Assembly: GCA_002728135.1 (NCBI GenBank)
Contig: PBVE01000003.1
Location: 1 to 47,420 of the forward strand
Direction: 5' to 3'
DNA from: Rhodospirillaceae bacterium
GTDB taxonomy: Bacteria > Pseudomonadota > Alphaproteobacteria > UBA828
DNA length: 47,420 nucleotides
Below the pieces are notes generated by a model. The model was not told where the DNA came from, did no database searches, and was given only the letters and a program-made list of their open reading frames with translations. The translations under genes were made by a program, and so were the position numbers. Positions 22,819 through 32,151 of this stretch are shown piece after piece; within the stretch, counting starts at the first letter, position 1; each line of letters opens with the position of its first letter.

Positions 22819-24432
22819 TTAGTCCTCCCATGACCAATCTTCATACTTTTCTCTTAAAGCAGATTTTTTAAATTTACCCGCTGATGTTTTAGGAATTTCT
22901 TTGATAAACTCATAAGCTTCTGGAACCCACCATTTTGCAAATTTTTCTAGTAACATTTTTTTTAATTCACTAGGACACACATTCAACCCTGGCTTTAATA
23001 CTATTGCTGCTAGTGGTCGTTCATCCCATTTTGGGTGAGGAATTGCAACTACTGCTGCTTCGCTGATAGATGGGTGCCCCATTAGTGCATTCTCTATATC
23101 AACTGAGCTAATCCATTCACCACCTGACTTTATTAAATCCTTTGTTCTATCAGCAATTTTTATATATCCATCTTCGTCAATTGTTACAACGTCACCTGTT
23201 CCAAACCAACCATCTTTAGTCCATTTATCACTCTCTGCATTATAATAACTAGATGCTACACACGGTCCTTTTACCTGAAGTTCACCCATAGTTGTGCCAT
23301 CCCAATTAATCTCGCCTTCTTCATTCATAGCCCTCACTTCAACCATCGGAGCTGGTGGTCCTTGCTTTGCACGCATATTGAATTTTTTATCATCGTTCCA
23401 TTTATCCATATATGGACGTAAGTGAGAAACAGTTCCGATCGGAGACATTTCTGTCATACCCCAAGCGTGAATAGTATCAATACCATGAGCAAAAAAACCT
23501 CTTATCATAGATTCAGGCATTGCAGAACCGCCAACTATTGTTCGTAAATTCGAATTAAGTTTCCAGCGTGTAGGTGATTTATCAAGTTCTTGTAATATTC
23601 CAATCCAGATAGTTGGAACTCCAACTGCTACAGTCACTTGCTCATCGTTTGCCAAGTTAAGTAAACTTACAGGATCCATATGTGGGCCCGGCATAACCAT
23701 TTTTGCACCAACCATAGCAGCAGCAAAAGGTGTACCCCATGCGTTTGCATGAAATTGAGGAACAACGGGCATTAATACGTCATTTGATGAGTAAGAGCAT
23801 GTATCTGAAAGGCAGATGCCGTATGTATGGAGGACAACAGCTCGATGCGAGTAAACTACACCTTTAGGTTTACCTGTAGTTCCAGAAGTATAACACATTG
23901 CACACGGGGAATTCTCATTTAATTCAGGGAATTCATAATCTTTTTGGCCGGTTTCTAAGAAGTCTTCATAGCATTCATATCCTGATGGAAGCTCTTTACC
24001 AGAGCGATTAGCTACAAAAACACGCTCGATTTTTGTATTCTTATGAATTTCTTGAAAGATTGGGAGTAAGATCTCATCAATTATAGCAAAGCGATCATCT
24101 GCATGATTAGCAATGTATGTTAAGTCTGAAGAGTGGAGTCTGAAATTTAGGGTATGGAAAACCCCCATAGCACATGGTACACCAAAATATGCTTCTAGGT
24201 GAACAGAACTATTCCACATCATTGTTGCTACTCTCTGGCCTGGCTCTAGTCCAGCAGATTTTAATGCTGCAGAGAGTTTCTTAGATCGGATATAGAGGTC
24301 TGCATATGTGTATCGTTGCAACGATTTATCTGGCATACTTGAGACAATTTCAATTTTTTTAAAAAGGCTGCCAGATCTTTTTAGAATTCCTGTTAATGTA
24401 AGTTGGTAATCCATCATTGTAGATTGAATCAT
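22819..24432 (-). CDS. AMP-forming acyl-CoA ligase (medium/long-chain or DmdB-like)
   Basis: A 537-residue ANL-superfamily enzyme. The ATP-binding P-loop [11 protein letters not shown] is at 181-191, the [10 protein letters not shown] motif in the middle, [12 protein letters not shown] near 410, and the catalytic lysine K520 in [10 protein letters not shown]. It makes an acyl-CoA through an acyl-adenylate. The segment [20 protein letters not shown] matches fatty-acyl-CoA ligases of the group that includes DmdB (3-methylmercaptopropionate-CoA ligase), but the substrate cannot be fixed. Either ATG at 24432 or the one coding M6/M7 could be the start. It lies downstream of transporter and hydrolase genes of a probable catabolic set. 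Confidence 0.88.
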   Translation of the reverse strand: MIQSTMMDYQLTLTGILKRSGSLFKKIEIVSSMPDKSLQRYTYADLYIRSKKLSAALKSAGLEPGQRVATMMWNSSVHLEAYFGVPCAMGVFHTLNFRLHSSDLTYIANHADDRFAIIDEILLPIFQEIHKNTKIERVFVANRSGKELPSGYECYEDFLETGQKDYEFPELNENSPCAMCYTSGTTGKPKGVVYSHRAVVLHTYGICLSDTCSYSSNDVLMPVVPQFHANAWGTPFAAAMVGAKMVMPGPHMDPVSLLNLANDEQVTVAVGVPTIWIGILQELDKSPTRWKLNSNLRTIVGGSAMPESMIRGFFAHGIDTIHAWGMTEMSPIGTVSHLRPYMDKWNDDKKFNMRAKQGPPAPMVEVRAMNEEGEINWDGTTMGELQVKGPCVASSYYNAESDKWTKDGWFGTGDVVTIDEDGYIKIADRTKDLIKSGGEWISSVDIENALMGHPSISEAAVVAIPHPKWDERPLAAIVLKPGLNVCPSELKKMLLEKFAKWWVPEAYEFIKEIPKTSAGKFKKSALREKYEDWSWED

Positions 24433-24515
24433 CTTTTGTACCTATCTCCATGGAGTTCTATATTGCGTTTTCTTAACCTTTTGTGATCCCAATAAAGTGA
24501 AGAGTGAATTGTATT

Positions 24516-24629
24516 ATGGATGAAAAATATATATATCGCCAATACACAAAAGATGAGCTTGATAGACAATATAACAATCGTGCTAGGCATCCTCAATCTA
24601 AGAAATATTTCTCTGATTGGAACCCTTAG
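24516..24629 (+). pseudogene. Remnant of an alpha/beta hydrolase gene (N-terminal fragment)
   Basis: A 37-codon ORF reading MDEKYIYRQYTKDELDR, then QYNNRARHPQSKKYFSDW, and stopping at TAG 24627-24629. The second half matches the N terminus of the intact alpha/beta hydrolase 1.3 kb away (NYNLRSRHPDFEDHFTKW) and of that esterase family in general, which has a conserved YNxRxxxP segment. Beyond the stop the frame reads SKIVSG, aligned with SKLARD of the intact protein, then similarity ends. The DNA differs, so this is an old paralogue that has lost the rest of its gene. It points the opposite way from its neighbours. A functional micro-protein is less likely. Confidence 0.6.
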
Positions 24630-24711
24630 AGTAAAATTGTTAGTGGTATGCTTAAAATATGTCTTTGTTTTATTTTCTATATACTTTTAATAGACACCTA
24701 AAGCATATTTA

Positions 24712-25917
24712 CTAAGCCTTTGTTTTTTGTCTATGTGATGTCCAAATCAGAATAGTTAGGGTGATGCAAACAAGGGGTACAACAGTAAGATTCATGTTTT
24801 GCCAACCAATCAAATTGTGTAATACCCCTGACAGCACTGATGAGAATGCAACGGAACCAAATACTAGGAAGTCGTTAATGCCCTGTACTTTAGCTTTTTC
24901 AGAAGTTTTATAAGTTTCTGTCACTAAGGCAGTACCGCCAATAAATAGAAAATTCCAACTAATACCTAGGAGGATGCTTCCTATCCAAAAATTAATCAGT
25001 GCTGTTCCAGAAATGTTCAATAATATACAAACTCCTAAAATGATTGCTCCAAACTCCATTATGCGGTATGTGCCAAATCGTTTTATCAATGCACCAGTAA
25101 AGAATGATGGTGCATACATGCCAACAACATGCCATTGAATCACTTGTGCAGAATGAATGAACTCAAAATTACAAGCTGCCATTGCCAGTGGTGTTGAGGT
25201 CATCAGAAGTGACATGGCAGCGTAGCCTGAGGAGGCGGCTAGAACTGCAACAATAAATTTTTGAGTAAATATAATTTTGTGTAATGGGCGTCCAGAACTT
25301 TTTCTTTCTTCTTTACTAGGTCTTGGAATATTGATGAGCCTAACAACGATAATACTTGCAAGGAAAAGTGTACAAATAGCTATATAAATTCCTGCAAAAT
25401 TGATTGGTGCTAGCATGTCTTTTGACCAATTTGCTAGCAGTGGACCCAGAGAAGCCAAAACACCTCCAGCCATGACAAGTGAAATAGCTTTGGCTTTAAA
25501 ACTGGCTCCGGCTGCATCAGCTGCTGCAAAACGGTAATATTGGCCTACAGCATTCATAACACCAATTATGAAGCTTGCTATAGAAAACAGGATAAAATCA
25601 TCGGAAATGATAGATAGTATTGCAAGACAAGCTCCAATAATTCCTATTAATAGTCCTACAGTAAATCCATTTTTTCTTCCAATTTGTTTCATAAGTAATG
25701 AAACTGGGATTGTACTGGCCATCATGCCAGCAAATTGAGATGCTAGTGGAATAGTAGCTAATGATTTATCATCGGCAAGCATATATCCAATAAGTGCTGA
25801 TGATGCTACAATAGCAGTTGTGCTAGTCATAAATAATGCTTGGCAAATTGCAAGTAGAACTACATCACGGCGAGGTGAGGGACTAACATCAGTTGAAACA
25901 ATTTGTTTCTCATTCAT
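24712..25917 (-). CDS. Major facilitator superfamily transporter
   Basis: A 401-residue membrane protein with about 12 hydrophobic spans. The loop after the second span of the first half carries the MFS-type basic motif (LLMKQIGRKNGFTVG, about 77-91), and a related LIKRFGTYRIMEFG lies in the second half. Substrate unknown. Only four bases separate it from the upstream alpha/beta hydrolase gene on the same strand, so the two are co-transcribed, suggesting import of an ester, amide or the product of the hydrolase. Confidence 0.82.
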   Translation of the reverse strand: MNEKQIVSTDVSPSPRRDVVLLAICQALFMTSTTAIVASSALIGYMLADDKSLATIPLASQFAGMMASTIPVSLLMKQIGRKNGFTVGLLIGIIGACLAILSIISDDFILFSIASFIIGVMNAVGQYYRFAAADAAGASFKAKAISLVMAGGVLASLGPLLANWSKDMLAPINFAGIYIAICTLFLASIIVVRLINIPRPSKEERKSSGRPLHKIIFTQKFIVAVLAASSGYAAMSLLMTSTPLAMAACNFEFIHSAQVIQWHVVGMYAPSFFTGALIKRFGTYRIMEFGAIILGVCILLNISGTALINFWIGSILLGISWNFLFIGGTALVTETYKTSEKAKVQGINDFLVFGSVAFSSVLSGVLHNLIGWQNMNLTVVPLVCITLTILIWTSHRQKTKA

Positions 25918-25921
25918 AAGT

Positions 25922-26770
25922 TTAAGTTAATTCTAATATGTGTTTATGAATAGAGGTTGTGAGGGTTTCTGATGCGTCAGATAATGCTGTAACCACATTA
26001 AAATGATGAGTATTATCAATTCCAAGAAAGCGACTTTGTTTGTTATATTTTTTACACATTGAGGCATAATCTCTAGCTTGCATAATGAAGGCTTTTGTTT
26101 CATCCAGTCCAACTGCAACTAATGATGGGGTATTATTTTTTGGGACAATTAACAGAGGGCTATTCTTTATTGCATCACTTTTACTAAGTTGTAAATCTTC
26201 GTTTATAGAAGTTTCAATAATTGGTTCTAGATCAAAAACACCGCTTATGGGAGATGAACTCTTTATAACATTTCTTGGTAATCCTTCAGACTCCCAATCA
26301 GTCATAGCCATCATCGCTGCCAAATGCCCACCTGCTGAATGGCCACAAACATGTATTTTAGTATTTTTTGCATTTGCTCTCTTAGCATTTTTATATAGCC
26401 AAACAATAGCTAAACGGCATTGTGAAACTATTTTTTCAATAGTTACTGTAGGGGCCAATGCATAGTTTATTGATGCTACTGATATACCTGACGGGACAAA
26501 ACCTAGAGCAGGAAATGAATGGTCGGATTTGTCTAGTGATCTCCAATAACCTCCATGAATAAAAACTAATAAAGAGTTATCATTTCCGTTAGCTGGGAAA
26601 AGATCCAAAGTCATCTTTTGCTCACTTCCATATGAAATATCTATTTCACAGCTAAGAGAATCTCGGGCAAGTTTGCTGAGCATTCGCCATTTAGTAAAAT
26701 GATCTTCAAAGTCAGGATGACGAGACCGTAAATTATAATTCTTTTCGTTTGAAAGCGATTTCTCTTTCAT
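25922..26770 (-). CDS. Alpha/beta hydrolase, kynurenine-formamidase/esterase-like
   Basis: A 282-residue cytosolic hydrolase. Visible: the oxyanion-hole motif FIHGGYWRSLDKSDHS (70-85), the nucleophile S145 in VCGHSAGGH, and the catalytic histidine in NTHHFNVV near residue 254. HGGYW is characteristic of the group that contains arylformamidases (kynurenine formamidase), which hydrolyse N-formyl amides or small esters. The tryptophan pathway partners are not nearby, so a specific kynurenine role is not supported. It precedes the MFS gene by four bases, and a decayed paralogue lies past the transporter. Confidence 0.82.
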   Translation of the reverse strand: MKEKSLSNEKNYNLRSRHPDFEDHFTKWRMLSKLARDSLSCEIDISYGSEQKMTLDLFPANGNDNSLLVFIHGGYWRSLDKSDHSFPALGFVPSGISVASINYALAPTVTIEKIVSQCRLAIVWLYKNAKRANAKNTKIHVCGHSAGGHLAAMMAMTDWESEGLPRNVIKSSSPISGVFDLEPIIETSINEDLQLSKSDAIKNSPLLIVPKNNTPSLVAVGLDETKAFIMQARDYASMCKKYNKQSRFLGIDNTHHFNVVTALSDASETLTTSIHKHILELT

Positions 26771-26793
26771 TATTAACCTATTAAAATTAAAAA

Positions 26794-27300
26794 TTAATGC
26801 CTTAACGGTGGTGTCCTAACTGATATTTTACCCTTTAACTGCTTTGGAATATCTTCTTCCTTGAGATTACCATTTGAACTATCTGAATATAATTTTGCAA
26901 CTATAAGTATATTAGCTGCGTCATTTGGGGATAATCCGCTAAACCTTATTGTGTATTTATCTTTTGCACGAAATGAGATGTTGCAGGGACTCAGACACCC
27001 GTTAAGGCAAAAAACACCCCTCAAATCTATTGCTTCAGGAAGCGAGTTGGTCTTAGTAATGTCTTTTATTTTTTCCAGTAAAACAGCTCCTTGCCTCATA
27101 CCATTAATTTCGCGATTCGTTTCAGACCAGACGCAGGAGCGGCAAACATACATTATATTCCGTACTAATTGGCTGCTCGGCATTTTTGTTCTGGACTTAG
27201 CCTGATTATCACTTTGTCTCTTTTTGCTTTTTGTCTTTGGTTTGTCGTCAATAGGTTTTCTTCTTGATGAAGAGCGAGATGTTTTTATTTGTTTTTGCAT
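26794..27300 (-). CDS. DUF1636-type metal-binding protein with a basic N-terminal tail
   Basis: About 168 residues from the ATG at 27300 (a TTG at 27312 would add four). The first 45 residues are lysine/arginine/serine-rich and probably disordered. The remainder matches the DUF1636 pattern: YVCRSC near the start, a CLNGCLSPCN motif, and the C-terminal RTPP. The cysteines look like a thioredoxin-like [2Fe-2S] or metal site. In other proteobacteria such proteins are found near cobalamin or cobalt-uptake genes, but none are seen here. The gene starts four bases after the stop of the upstream hydrolase, so they are one transcript. Confidence 0.65.
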   Translation of the reverse strand: MQKQIKTSRSSSRRKPIDDKPKTKSKKRQSDNQAKSRTKMPSSQLVRNIMYVCRSCVWSETNREINGMRQGAVLLEKIKDITKTNSLPEAIDLRGVFCLNGCLSPCNISFRAKDKYTIRFSGLSPNDAANILIVAKLYSDSSNGNLKEEDIPKQLKGKISVRTPPLRH

Positions 27301-27304
27301 GTTG

Positions 27305-28075
27305 CTATCCAAAATAAAAATCTAAGAGTGCATCATTTACTAATTGTGGTTTCTCAATTGGTGTCCAATGGCCGCACCCACTTAGAATTATTGTTTTAGA
27401 TTTTTTGATACGCTTTGCCATTGCAATTGTCGCCTGAGGTGGTGCAACACCATCTTCATCGCCAGTAATTAGTAAAGCAGGGCATTTTATATTTCCAAAA
27501 TTTGCAGCTTTAGCTTCTGATAGAGCTTCACATGTACGAGCATAACCTTCTCCATCTTGACGCATTAGAATTTCCCTTACAAAAGCAGTTCCAGCTGGGT
27601 TGGACGATCTTGTTTCTGCTGAAATAGAAACTTGTAAGAGTGTATCTGCAATTGGAACCATACCTTGTTTTCGTGCAATCCGAGCACGTTCACGAATTGC
27701 TTCTCTTGCTGCTTCAGGTGGCTGTGCAACGGGTCCTAAAAGGCCAATACTTTTGATCTTTTTTGGTGCCTCTGCAGCCATATGTGCACATATAATTGTT
27801 CCCATTGAATGGCCTAAGAGATGGGTTGACTTTATATTGAGTTTATCCATTAAATTAAACATATCCTTTACAAGTGAGGCAATTGATATGCGACCCTTGA
27901 GTGGAGAGCGACCTGAGCCTTCTAGGTCTGGTCGTATGACTTTATGAGTTCTTGATAAAACTGAGTATTGAGGTAGCCAAGCGTTACTTGAACCGCCAAG
28001 GCCATGAATCATAATGATTGGTTCGCCTTCACCGTGTATTTCTACGGCAAGATTTTTTCTGTTAATTTTAATCAC
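27305..28075 (-). CDS. Alpha/beta hydrolase (enol-lactonase-like)
   Basis: A 256-residue classical alpha/beta hydrolase. The oxyanion-hole motif MIHGLGGSSNAW (22-33), nucleophile S90 in LLGHSMGT, the acid in LLITGDEDGVAPP and the histidine in SGCGHWTPIEKP are all present. It resembles 3-oxoadipate enol-lactonases and C-C bond hydrolases of ring-cleavage pathways. Its neighbour upstream is an FAH-family gene (31 bases away), an association common in degradation pathways of aromatic compounds, though no ring-cleaving dioxygenase is in the window. Confidence 0.82.
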   Translation of the reverse strand: MIKINRKNLAVEIHGEGEPIIMIHGLGGSSNAWLPQYSVLSRTHKVIRPDLEGSGRSPLKGRISIASLVKDMFNLMDKLNIKSTHLLGHSMGTIICAHMAAEAPKKIKSIGLLGPVAQPPEAAREAIRERARIARKQGMVPIADTLLQVSISAETRSSNPAGTAFVREILMRQDGEGYARTCEALSEAKAANFGNIKCPALLITGDEDGVAPPQATIAMAKRIKKSKTIILSGCGHWTPIEKPQLVNDALLDFYFG

Positions 28076-28106
28076 CTTTACCCCCTATAGATCGAAACAC
28101 TATATT

Positions 28107-28994
28107 CTACTCGACATAATTCATAAGAGTACCTAAATTTTCAATCTCAATTTTAATCGTGTCACCCTTCAACAAAAATTTGGGTGGATCAAATCCGATT
28201 CCCACTCCTGCAGGTGTTCCTGTTGAAATTATATCTCCTGGCTGAAGAGTTACTCCTGCTGAAATTGTTTCGATTAAAGTAGGAATATCAAAAATTAAAT
28301 CACCAGTATTTGCATTTTGGCGAAGTTCATCATTTACCCAGCATTTAATTGATAAGTTTCCTGAATCAATCTCATCACTAGTCGTTATCCAAGGCCCCAT
28401 TGGGCAAGATGTGTCAAGTGATTTGCCAATAAACCATTGTCTATGCTTCAGTTGAAGGTCTCGAGCTGTTATATCATTAATTATGGTATAACCAAAAACG
28501 TGTTTTAAAGCAGATTCGTGATGAATTTTTGCACCTCCAACTCCAATGATTACAGCGAGTTCAGCCTCATAATCTAACTGCTTGGTGAGCTCTTGATGGT
28601 TCATTATTGGAGCATTTGGCCCAATTATAGCCGTCTGAGGTTTAGTAAAGATAATTGGATTGTCAGGTATATTGTCGCCTCTTTTGCTCGTTGCATCAAA
28701 GCCACTTTTGGTAAACTCTTGAGCATGTGCAAAATAATTTTTCCCAATGCAAAAGATATTTTTAGGTGGGTTTGAAATTGGAGCTTTGATTTCTATTTCT
28801 TGAATGTCTATTTTTTTAGATATTCTTAGTTTGTCCTTTAAATTATCAAAGTTACTAATGAGGGTGATCATGTCAGGCAAATTTTGTTTAGTCAGATCTG
28901 ATACTAAAGAACCAATAGGCGAAATATAGTTTTCAGTTGGGTCTATTATTCCAAGATCTTTTTCCCCTTTATATTTAAATGCGGCAAGTTTCAT
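28107..28994 (-). CDS. Fumarylacetoacetate hydrolase (FAH) family protein
   Basis: A 295-residue protein with an N-terminal domain of about 75 residues and the FAH catalytic domain. The metal-binding acidic residues are visible in DYEAELAVIIG and in NDITARDLQLKHRQWFIGKS, and the C-terminal GDIISTGTPAGVGIG motif is intact. Family members cleave or isomerise 2-keto acids, for example in homoprotocatechuate and fumarylpyruvate catabolism. It is the first gene of the set running to the acyl-CoA ligase. Exact reaction unknown. Confidence 0.87.
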   Translation of the reverse strand: MKLAAFKYKGEKDLGIIDPTENYISPIGSLVSDLTKQNLPDMITLISNFDNLKDKLRISKKIDIQEIEIKAPISNPPKNIFCIGKNYFAHAQEFTKSGFDATSKRGDNIPDNPIIFTKPQTAIIGPNAPIMNHQELTKQLDYEAELAVIIGVGGAKIHHESALKHVFGYTIINDITARDLQLKHRQWFIGKSLDTSCPMGPWITTSDEIDSGNLSIKCWVNDELRQNANTGDLIFDIPTLIETISAGVTLQPGDIISTGTPAGVGIGFDPPKFLLKGDTIKIEIENLGTLMNYVE

Positions 28995-29093
28995 AGAATA
29001 TTTCCATTTATACGAAGACTGTATTTTATTTACCTTAGATTTAAATAATAGTAACGATCTTCATTAAATTTTTATTGAGAGTAGACATGCAAA

Positions 29094-29747
29094 TTAATTA
29101 GTAGGATTCATAAGATTATCTGGACAATTATATTTTCCTGAGAATGTTACAACATCACCTTCAATAATAACATCCCCAGAGGCAATAAGTTTAACTGCTA
29201 GTGGATAACATTTATGTTCAGCGAATAATATACGTTCAGATAGGGTCTCTTCGTTATCTGTGGGAAGAACGGGAACTGCTGCTTGAACAATTATTGGACC
29301 AGTATCAACTTCTGCTCTGACATAATGAACTGTACACCCACTTATTTTGACACCCTCTGATAATACTCTTTGATGAGTATCAAGACCTCTAAAGGCTGGT
29401 AAGAGTGAGGGGTGTATATTAATTATTTTATTATGCCATTCTTTGACAAACTCTGTTGTAAGAATTCTCATAAATCCAGCAAGGCAGACAAGCTCTACCT
29501 TTGCATCCTTTAGTTTTGCTGATATTTCATTTTCAAAAAGTTCTCGATTAGAAAATTCTATGTGTGGAATAGCTATGCATGGAATATTTGCTTCTCGAGC
29601 ACGTGTTAATCCTTCTGCACTCATTTGGTTGGAAACAACTAAAGAAATTTCAGCTGGAAAGTCTGGATTTTTACAAGCATCAATTAGGGCTTGAAAATTT
29701 GTTCCTCTACCCGATAACATGATTCCAAGTTTAAGTTTCTTAGTCAT
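29094..29747 (-). CDS. purN: Phosphoribosylglycinamide formyltransferase
   Basis: A 217-residue enzyme of purine synthesis that formylates GAR using 10-formyl-tetrahydrofolate. The phosphate-binding SGRGTNFQALI (12-22) and the catalytic region NIHPSLLPAFRG, with His and the later aspartate in AEVDTGPI, are intact. Its ATG overlaps the purM stop (ATGA), so the two sequential-pathway enzymes are translated together. Gene order purM-purN is the common one in proteobacteria. Confidence 0.95.
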   Translation of the reverse strand: MTKKLKLGIMLSGRGTNFQALIDACKNPDFPAEISLVVSNQMSAEGLTRAREANIPCIAIPHIEFSNRELFENEISAKLKDAKVELVCLAGFMRILTTEFVKEWHNKIINIHPSLLPAFRGLDTHQRVLSEGVKISGCTVHYVRAEVDTGPIIVQAAVPVLPTDNEETLSERILFAEHKCYPLAVKLIASGDVIIEGDVVTFSGKYNCPDNLMNPTN

Positions 29748-30811
29748 TCTGAACCTAGGCCCAATAGTTTGCAGCTAGGAGGGTTCGCGGTATTTCCATC
29801 AACTATTTCTCCTATTTTGATCGGCTCAAAATCTAATAATTCTCTTAAGCTTATTTCTTCATCTGGATTTATGATAATGGCAAATCCAATTCCGCAGTTA
29901 AATGTTCTGTAAAGTTCAATAAAATCTAAATTCCCACATTTATGAAGCCATTGGAATAATGGTGGCAGTTCCCAACTATCTGTATTGATAATTAAGTTAG
30001 TAGAATCTGGTAGGACTCTAGTTATATTTTCTACTAGCCCCCCTCCTGTTATATGAGCAAAGGCCTTTATCTTGATGTTTGATTGAATTACTTTGATGGC
30101 TTCTTTGACGTATATACGAGTTGGTCGGAGTAATACCTCAGCTAATATTTTTTGTTTATCAAACGGAGCAGGCTCTAATAGGTCACTATCTGTCTCATTA
30201 ATTATTTTTCTAATCAAAGAATATCCATTGGCATGGGCACCTGAGGAAGGAAGTCCAAAAACAATATCACCTGATTTGACATTGTTGGTTGGCAGTATAT
30301 TTGAACGTTCGACAGCACCAACACAAAATCCAGCTAGGTCAAAGTGATCTTTGGAATACATACCTGGCATTTCTGCAGTTTCTCCACCGATTAAAGCACA
30401 GCCAGCTTCCAGACATCCATCTGCTATTCCTTTAATAACATTTTCAGCAATTGATATATCTAGTTTCCCACAAGAGAAATAGTCTAGAAAAAATAAAGGC
30501 TCTGCGCCTTGTGAAAGAACATCATTTGCACACATTGCTACTAGATCTATACCGATAGTATCGTAGATTTTACTTTCTATTGCTATGAGCAGCTTTGTTC
30601 CAACGCCATCAGTACCTGAAACTAGTACGGGGTCTTTGTAGGTTGTCGCTGATAAATCGAATAGTCCACCAAAAGATCCAATTTTACCATGACTGCCTAG
30701 TCGGGCAGTGCCTGCTACTATTGGTTTAATATTCTCTACAAGTGCATTACCTGAATCTATATCTACACCAGCGGATTTATATGTCGTTCTTGGGTTAGCT
30801 TGTTTACTCAT
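29744..30811 (-). CDS. purM: Phosphoribosylformylglycinamidine cyclo-ligase
   Basis: About 355 residues, starting at the ATG at 30811 (MSKQANPRTTYKSAGVD), which has GAGAG at a fitting distance; the longer ORF to 30877 adds unlike sequence. It closes the imidazole ring to give AIR with ATP. Family signatures seen: SGTDGVGTKLLIA, IGIDLVAMCANDVLSQGAEPLFFLDY, IGGETAEMPGMY and HITGGGLVENI. Divergent from the DUF2066 gene with 65 bases between starts, so the promoters overlap or abut. Confidence 0.95.
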   Translation of the reverse strand: MSKQANPRTTYKSAGVDIDSGNALVENIKPIVAGTARLGSHGKIGSFGGLFDLSATTYKDPVLVSGTDGVGTKLLIAIESKIYDTIGIDLVAMCANDVLSQGAEPLFFLDYFSCGKLDISIAENVIKGIADGCLEAGCALIGGETAEMPGMYSKDHFDLAGFCVGAVERSNILPTNNVKSGDIVFGLPSSGAHANGYSLIRKIINETDSDLLEPAPFDKQKILAEVLLRPTRIYVKEAIKVIQSNIKIKAFAHITGGGLVENITRVLPDSTNLIINTDSWELPPLFQWLHKCGNLDFIELYRTFNCGIGFAIIINPDEEISLRELLDFEPIKIGEIVDGNTANPPSCKLLGLGSE

Positions 30812-30876
30812 GTTACTCTCTTTAAGCACCCTGAATCGGATGCTATATGAACATACCTTATATTGAGGCTTATACA

Positions 30877-32151
30877 ATGAAAGTTAGGTCTATACAAAAA
30901 TATATAAAGCGTGCTTGGAGCTTTACTTTACTTAATGTTGTATATTTAGTAAGCATTTCGCTTCTAATTATTCTCATAGGCAACTATGCCCTATACGCTA
31001 AAGAATATGTTTACACAGTTACTGATGTTGAAGTAGATGTTACGGGGAAATCCTCGGCTAAGGCCCGTGAGATGGCTTTTATAGCCGGTCAGAAGACAGC
31101 CCTTGAGACATTATATGAACGTTTAGTTTTGCAGGAAGATATATCAAAACTATCATCAGATAGGTTAATTATTGAGGAATTGATATCTTCTTTTGAAGTT
31201 CTTGAAGAGAAAGTCTCACCAACGAGGTATCGGGCTAAACTAAAAGTCTCATTTGACCCGGGAAGTATTCGTAATTATTTACGCCGACAACTTGTTCGTT
31301 TTGCCGAAACACAAAGTGAAGGAGTCCTTGTCATCCCAATATTCTTAAATAATGGTTTTATAGTCCCTTGGGTGCAGGATAACCGTTGGAATCATGCTTG
31401 GTCAGATAAACAAGATCGTGCAAGTCTTTTGCCGTTTGTTCCTATCAAAGATAATTTAGAAAATATGCACCAGGTTGAGGATTTTTATAATTTGAATACC
31501 CCTGTTGAAAAAATAAGAGAAACTTCGCAGCGTCATGGCTTCAAAATTACTCTTATAGCAATTATGGATTATTCAAATATCAGTGCAGATAATCTTGATA
31601 ATTTGATTGCAGACGTATTTGAATTAGATTATCCAGAAGAAGGTTCTACAAATTCTGGTATAATTGATAGTCAAAATAAGACAGAAAAAGATCAAGCAGC
31701 TTTTTTCCCCGAAGGAGAAATCTCAGTAAAATTAAGATATATAGATGTAAATAGTGACACAATTAGTCACTTGAAATTTAAAACTAGTGGAAAACAAAAT
31801 ACAAAAACTCTATTCTCTAGTATAGTAGGCAATGTGGTTGGAACTCTTCGTGAGAAATGGAAGGTGTCAAATTTATTAAGGTTTGATCAGGAAAATGAAT
31901 TATATGTTAGCGTATCTGTGAATAAAAAGCTCAGAAATTGGGTGCACATCCAGCAAGAACTCCTTAATATGCCTATAATAACTAGAATAAAGATACTCGA
32001 ATTATCTAATCTATCTGTAATACTTAAACTAGGGTTTTTAGGTGGAATCGACAAGTTAGAAGAGTCATTAATGGAAAAAAACCTTGAGTTGAATATTGAT
32101 GAGTTTGGTTGGAATATAAGTCAAAATATAGAATTGCGAGAAAGCCAATGA
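30877..32151 (+). CDS. DUF2066 family membrane-anchored/exported protein
   Basis: About 424 residues from the ATG at 30877, chosen for GAGG eight bases before it. An N-terminal hydrophobic helix (VVYLVSISLLIILIGNYAL, about 21-39) acts as signal or anchor; the rest is predicted outside the cytoplasm. The VTDVEVDVTGKSSAKAREMAF segment right after the helix marks the DUF2066 family, whose function is unknown. In many alphaproteobacteria it precedes an AI-2E-family permease and hdaA, as here. The stop overlaps the next start (ATGA), so it is translated with the permease. Confidence 0.78.
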   Translation: MKVRSIQKYIKRAWSFTLLNVVYLVSISLLIILIGNYALYAKEYVYTVTDVEVDVTGKSSAKAREMAFIAGQKTALETLYERLVLQEDISKLSSDRLIIEELISSFEVLEEKVSPTRYRAKLKVSFDPGSIRNYLRRQLVRFAETQSEGVLVIPIFLNNGFIVPWVQDNRWNHAWSDKQDRASLLPFVPIKDNLENMHQVEDFYNLNTPVEKIRETSQRHGFKITLIAIMDYSNISADNLDNLIADVFELDYPEEGSTNSGIIDSQNKTEKDQAAFFPEGEISVKLRYIDVNSDTISHLKFKTSGKQNTKTLFSSIVGNVVGTLREKWKVSNLLRFDQENELYVSVSVNKKLRNWVHIQQELLNMPIITRIKILELSNLSVILKLGFLGGIDKLEESLMEKNLELNIDEFGWNISQNIELRESQ

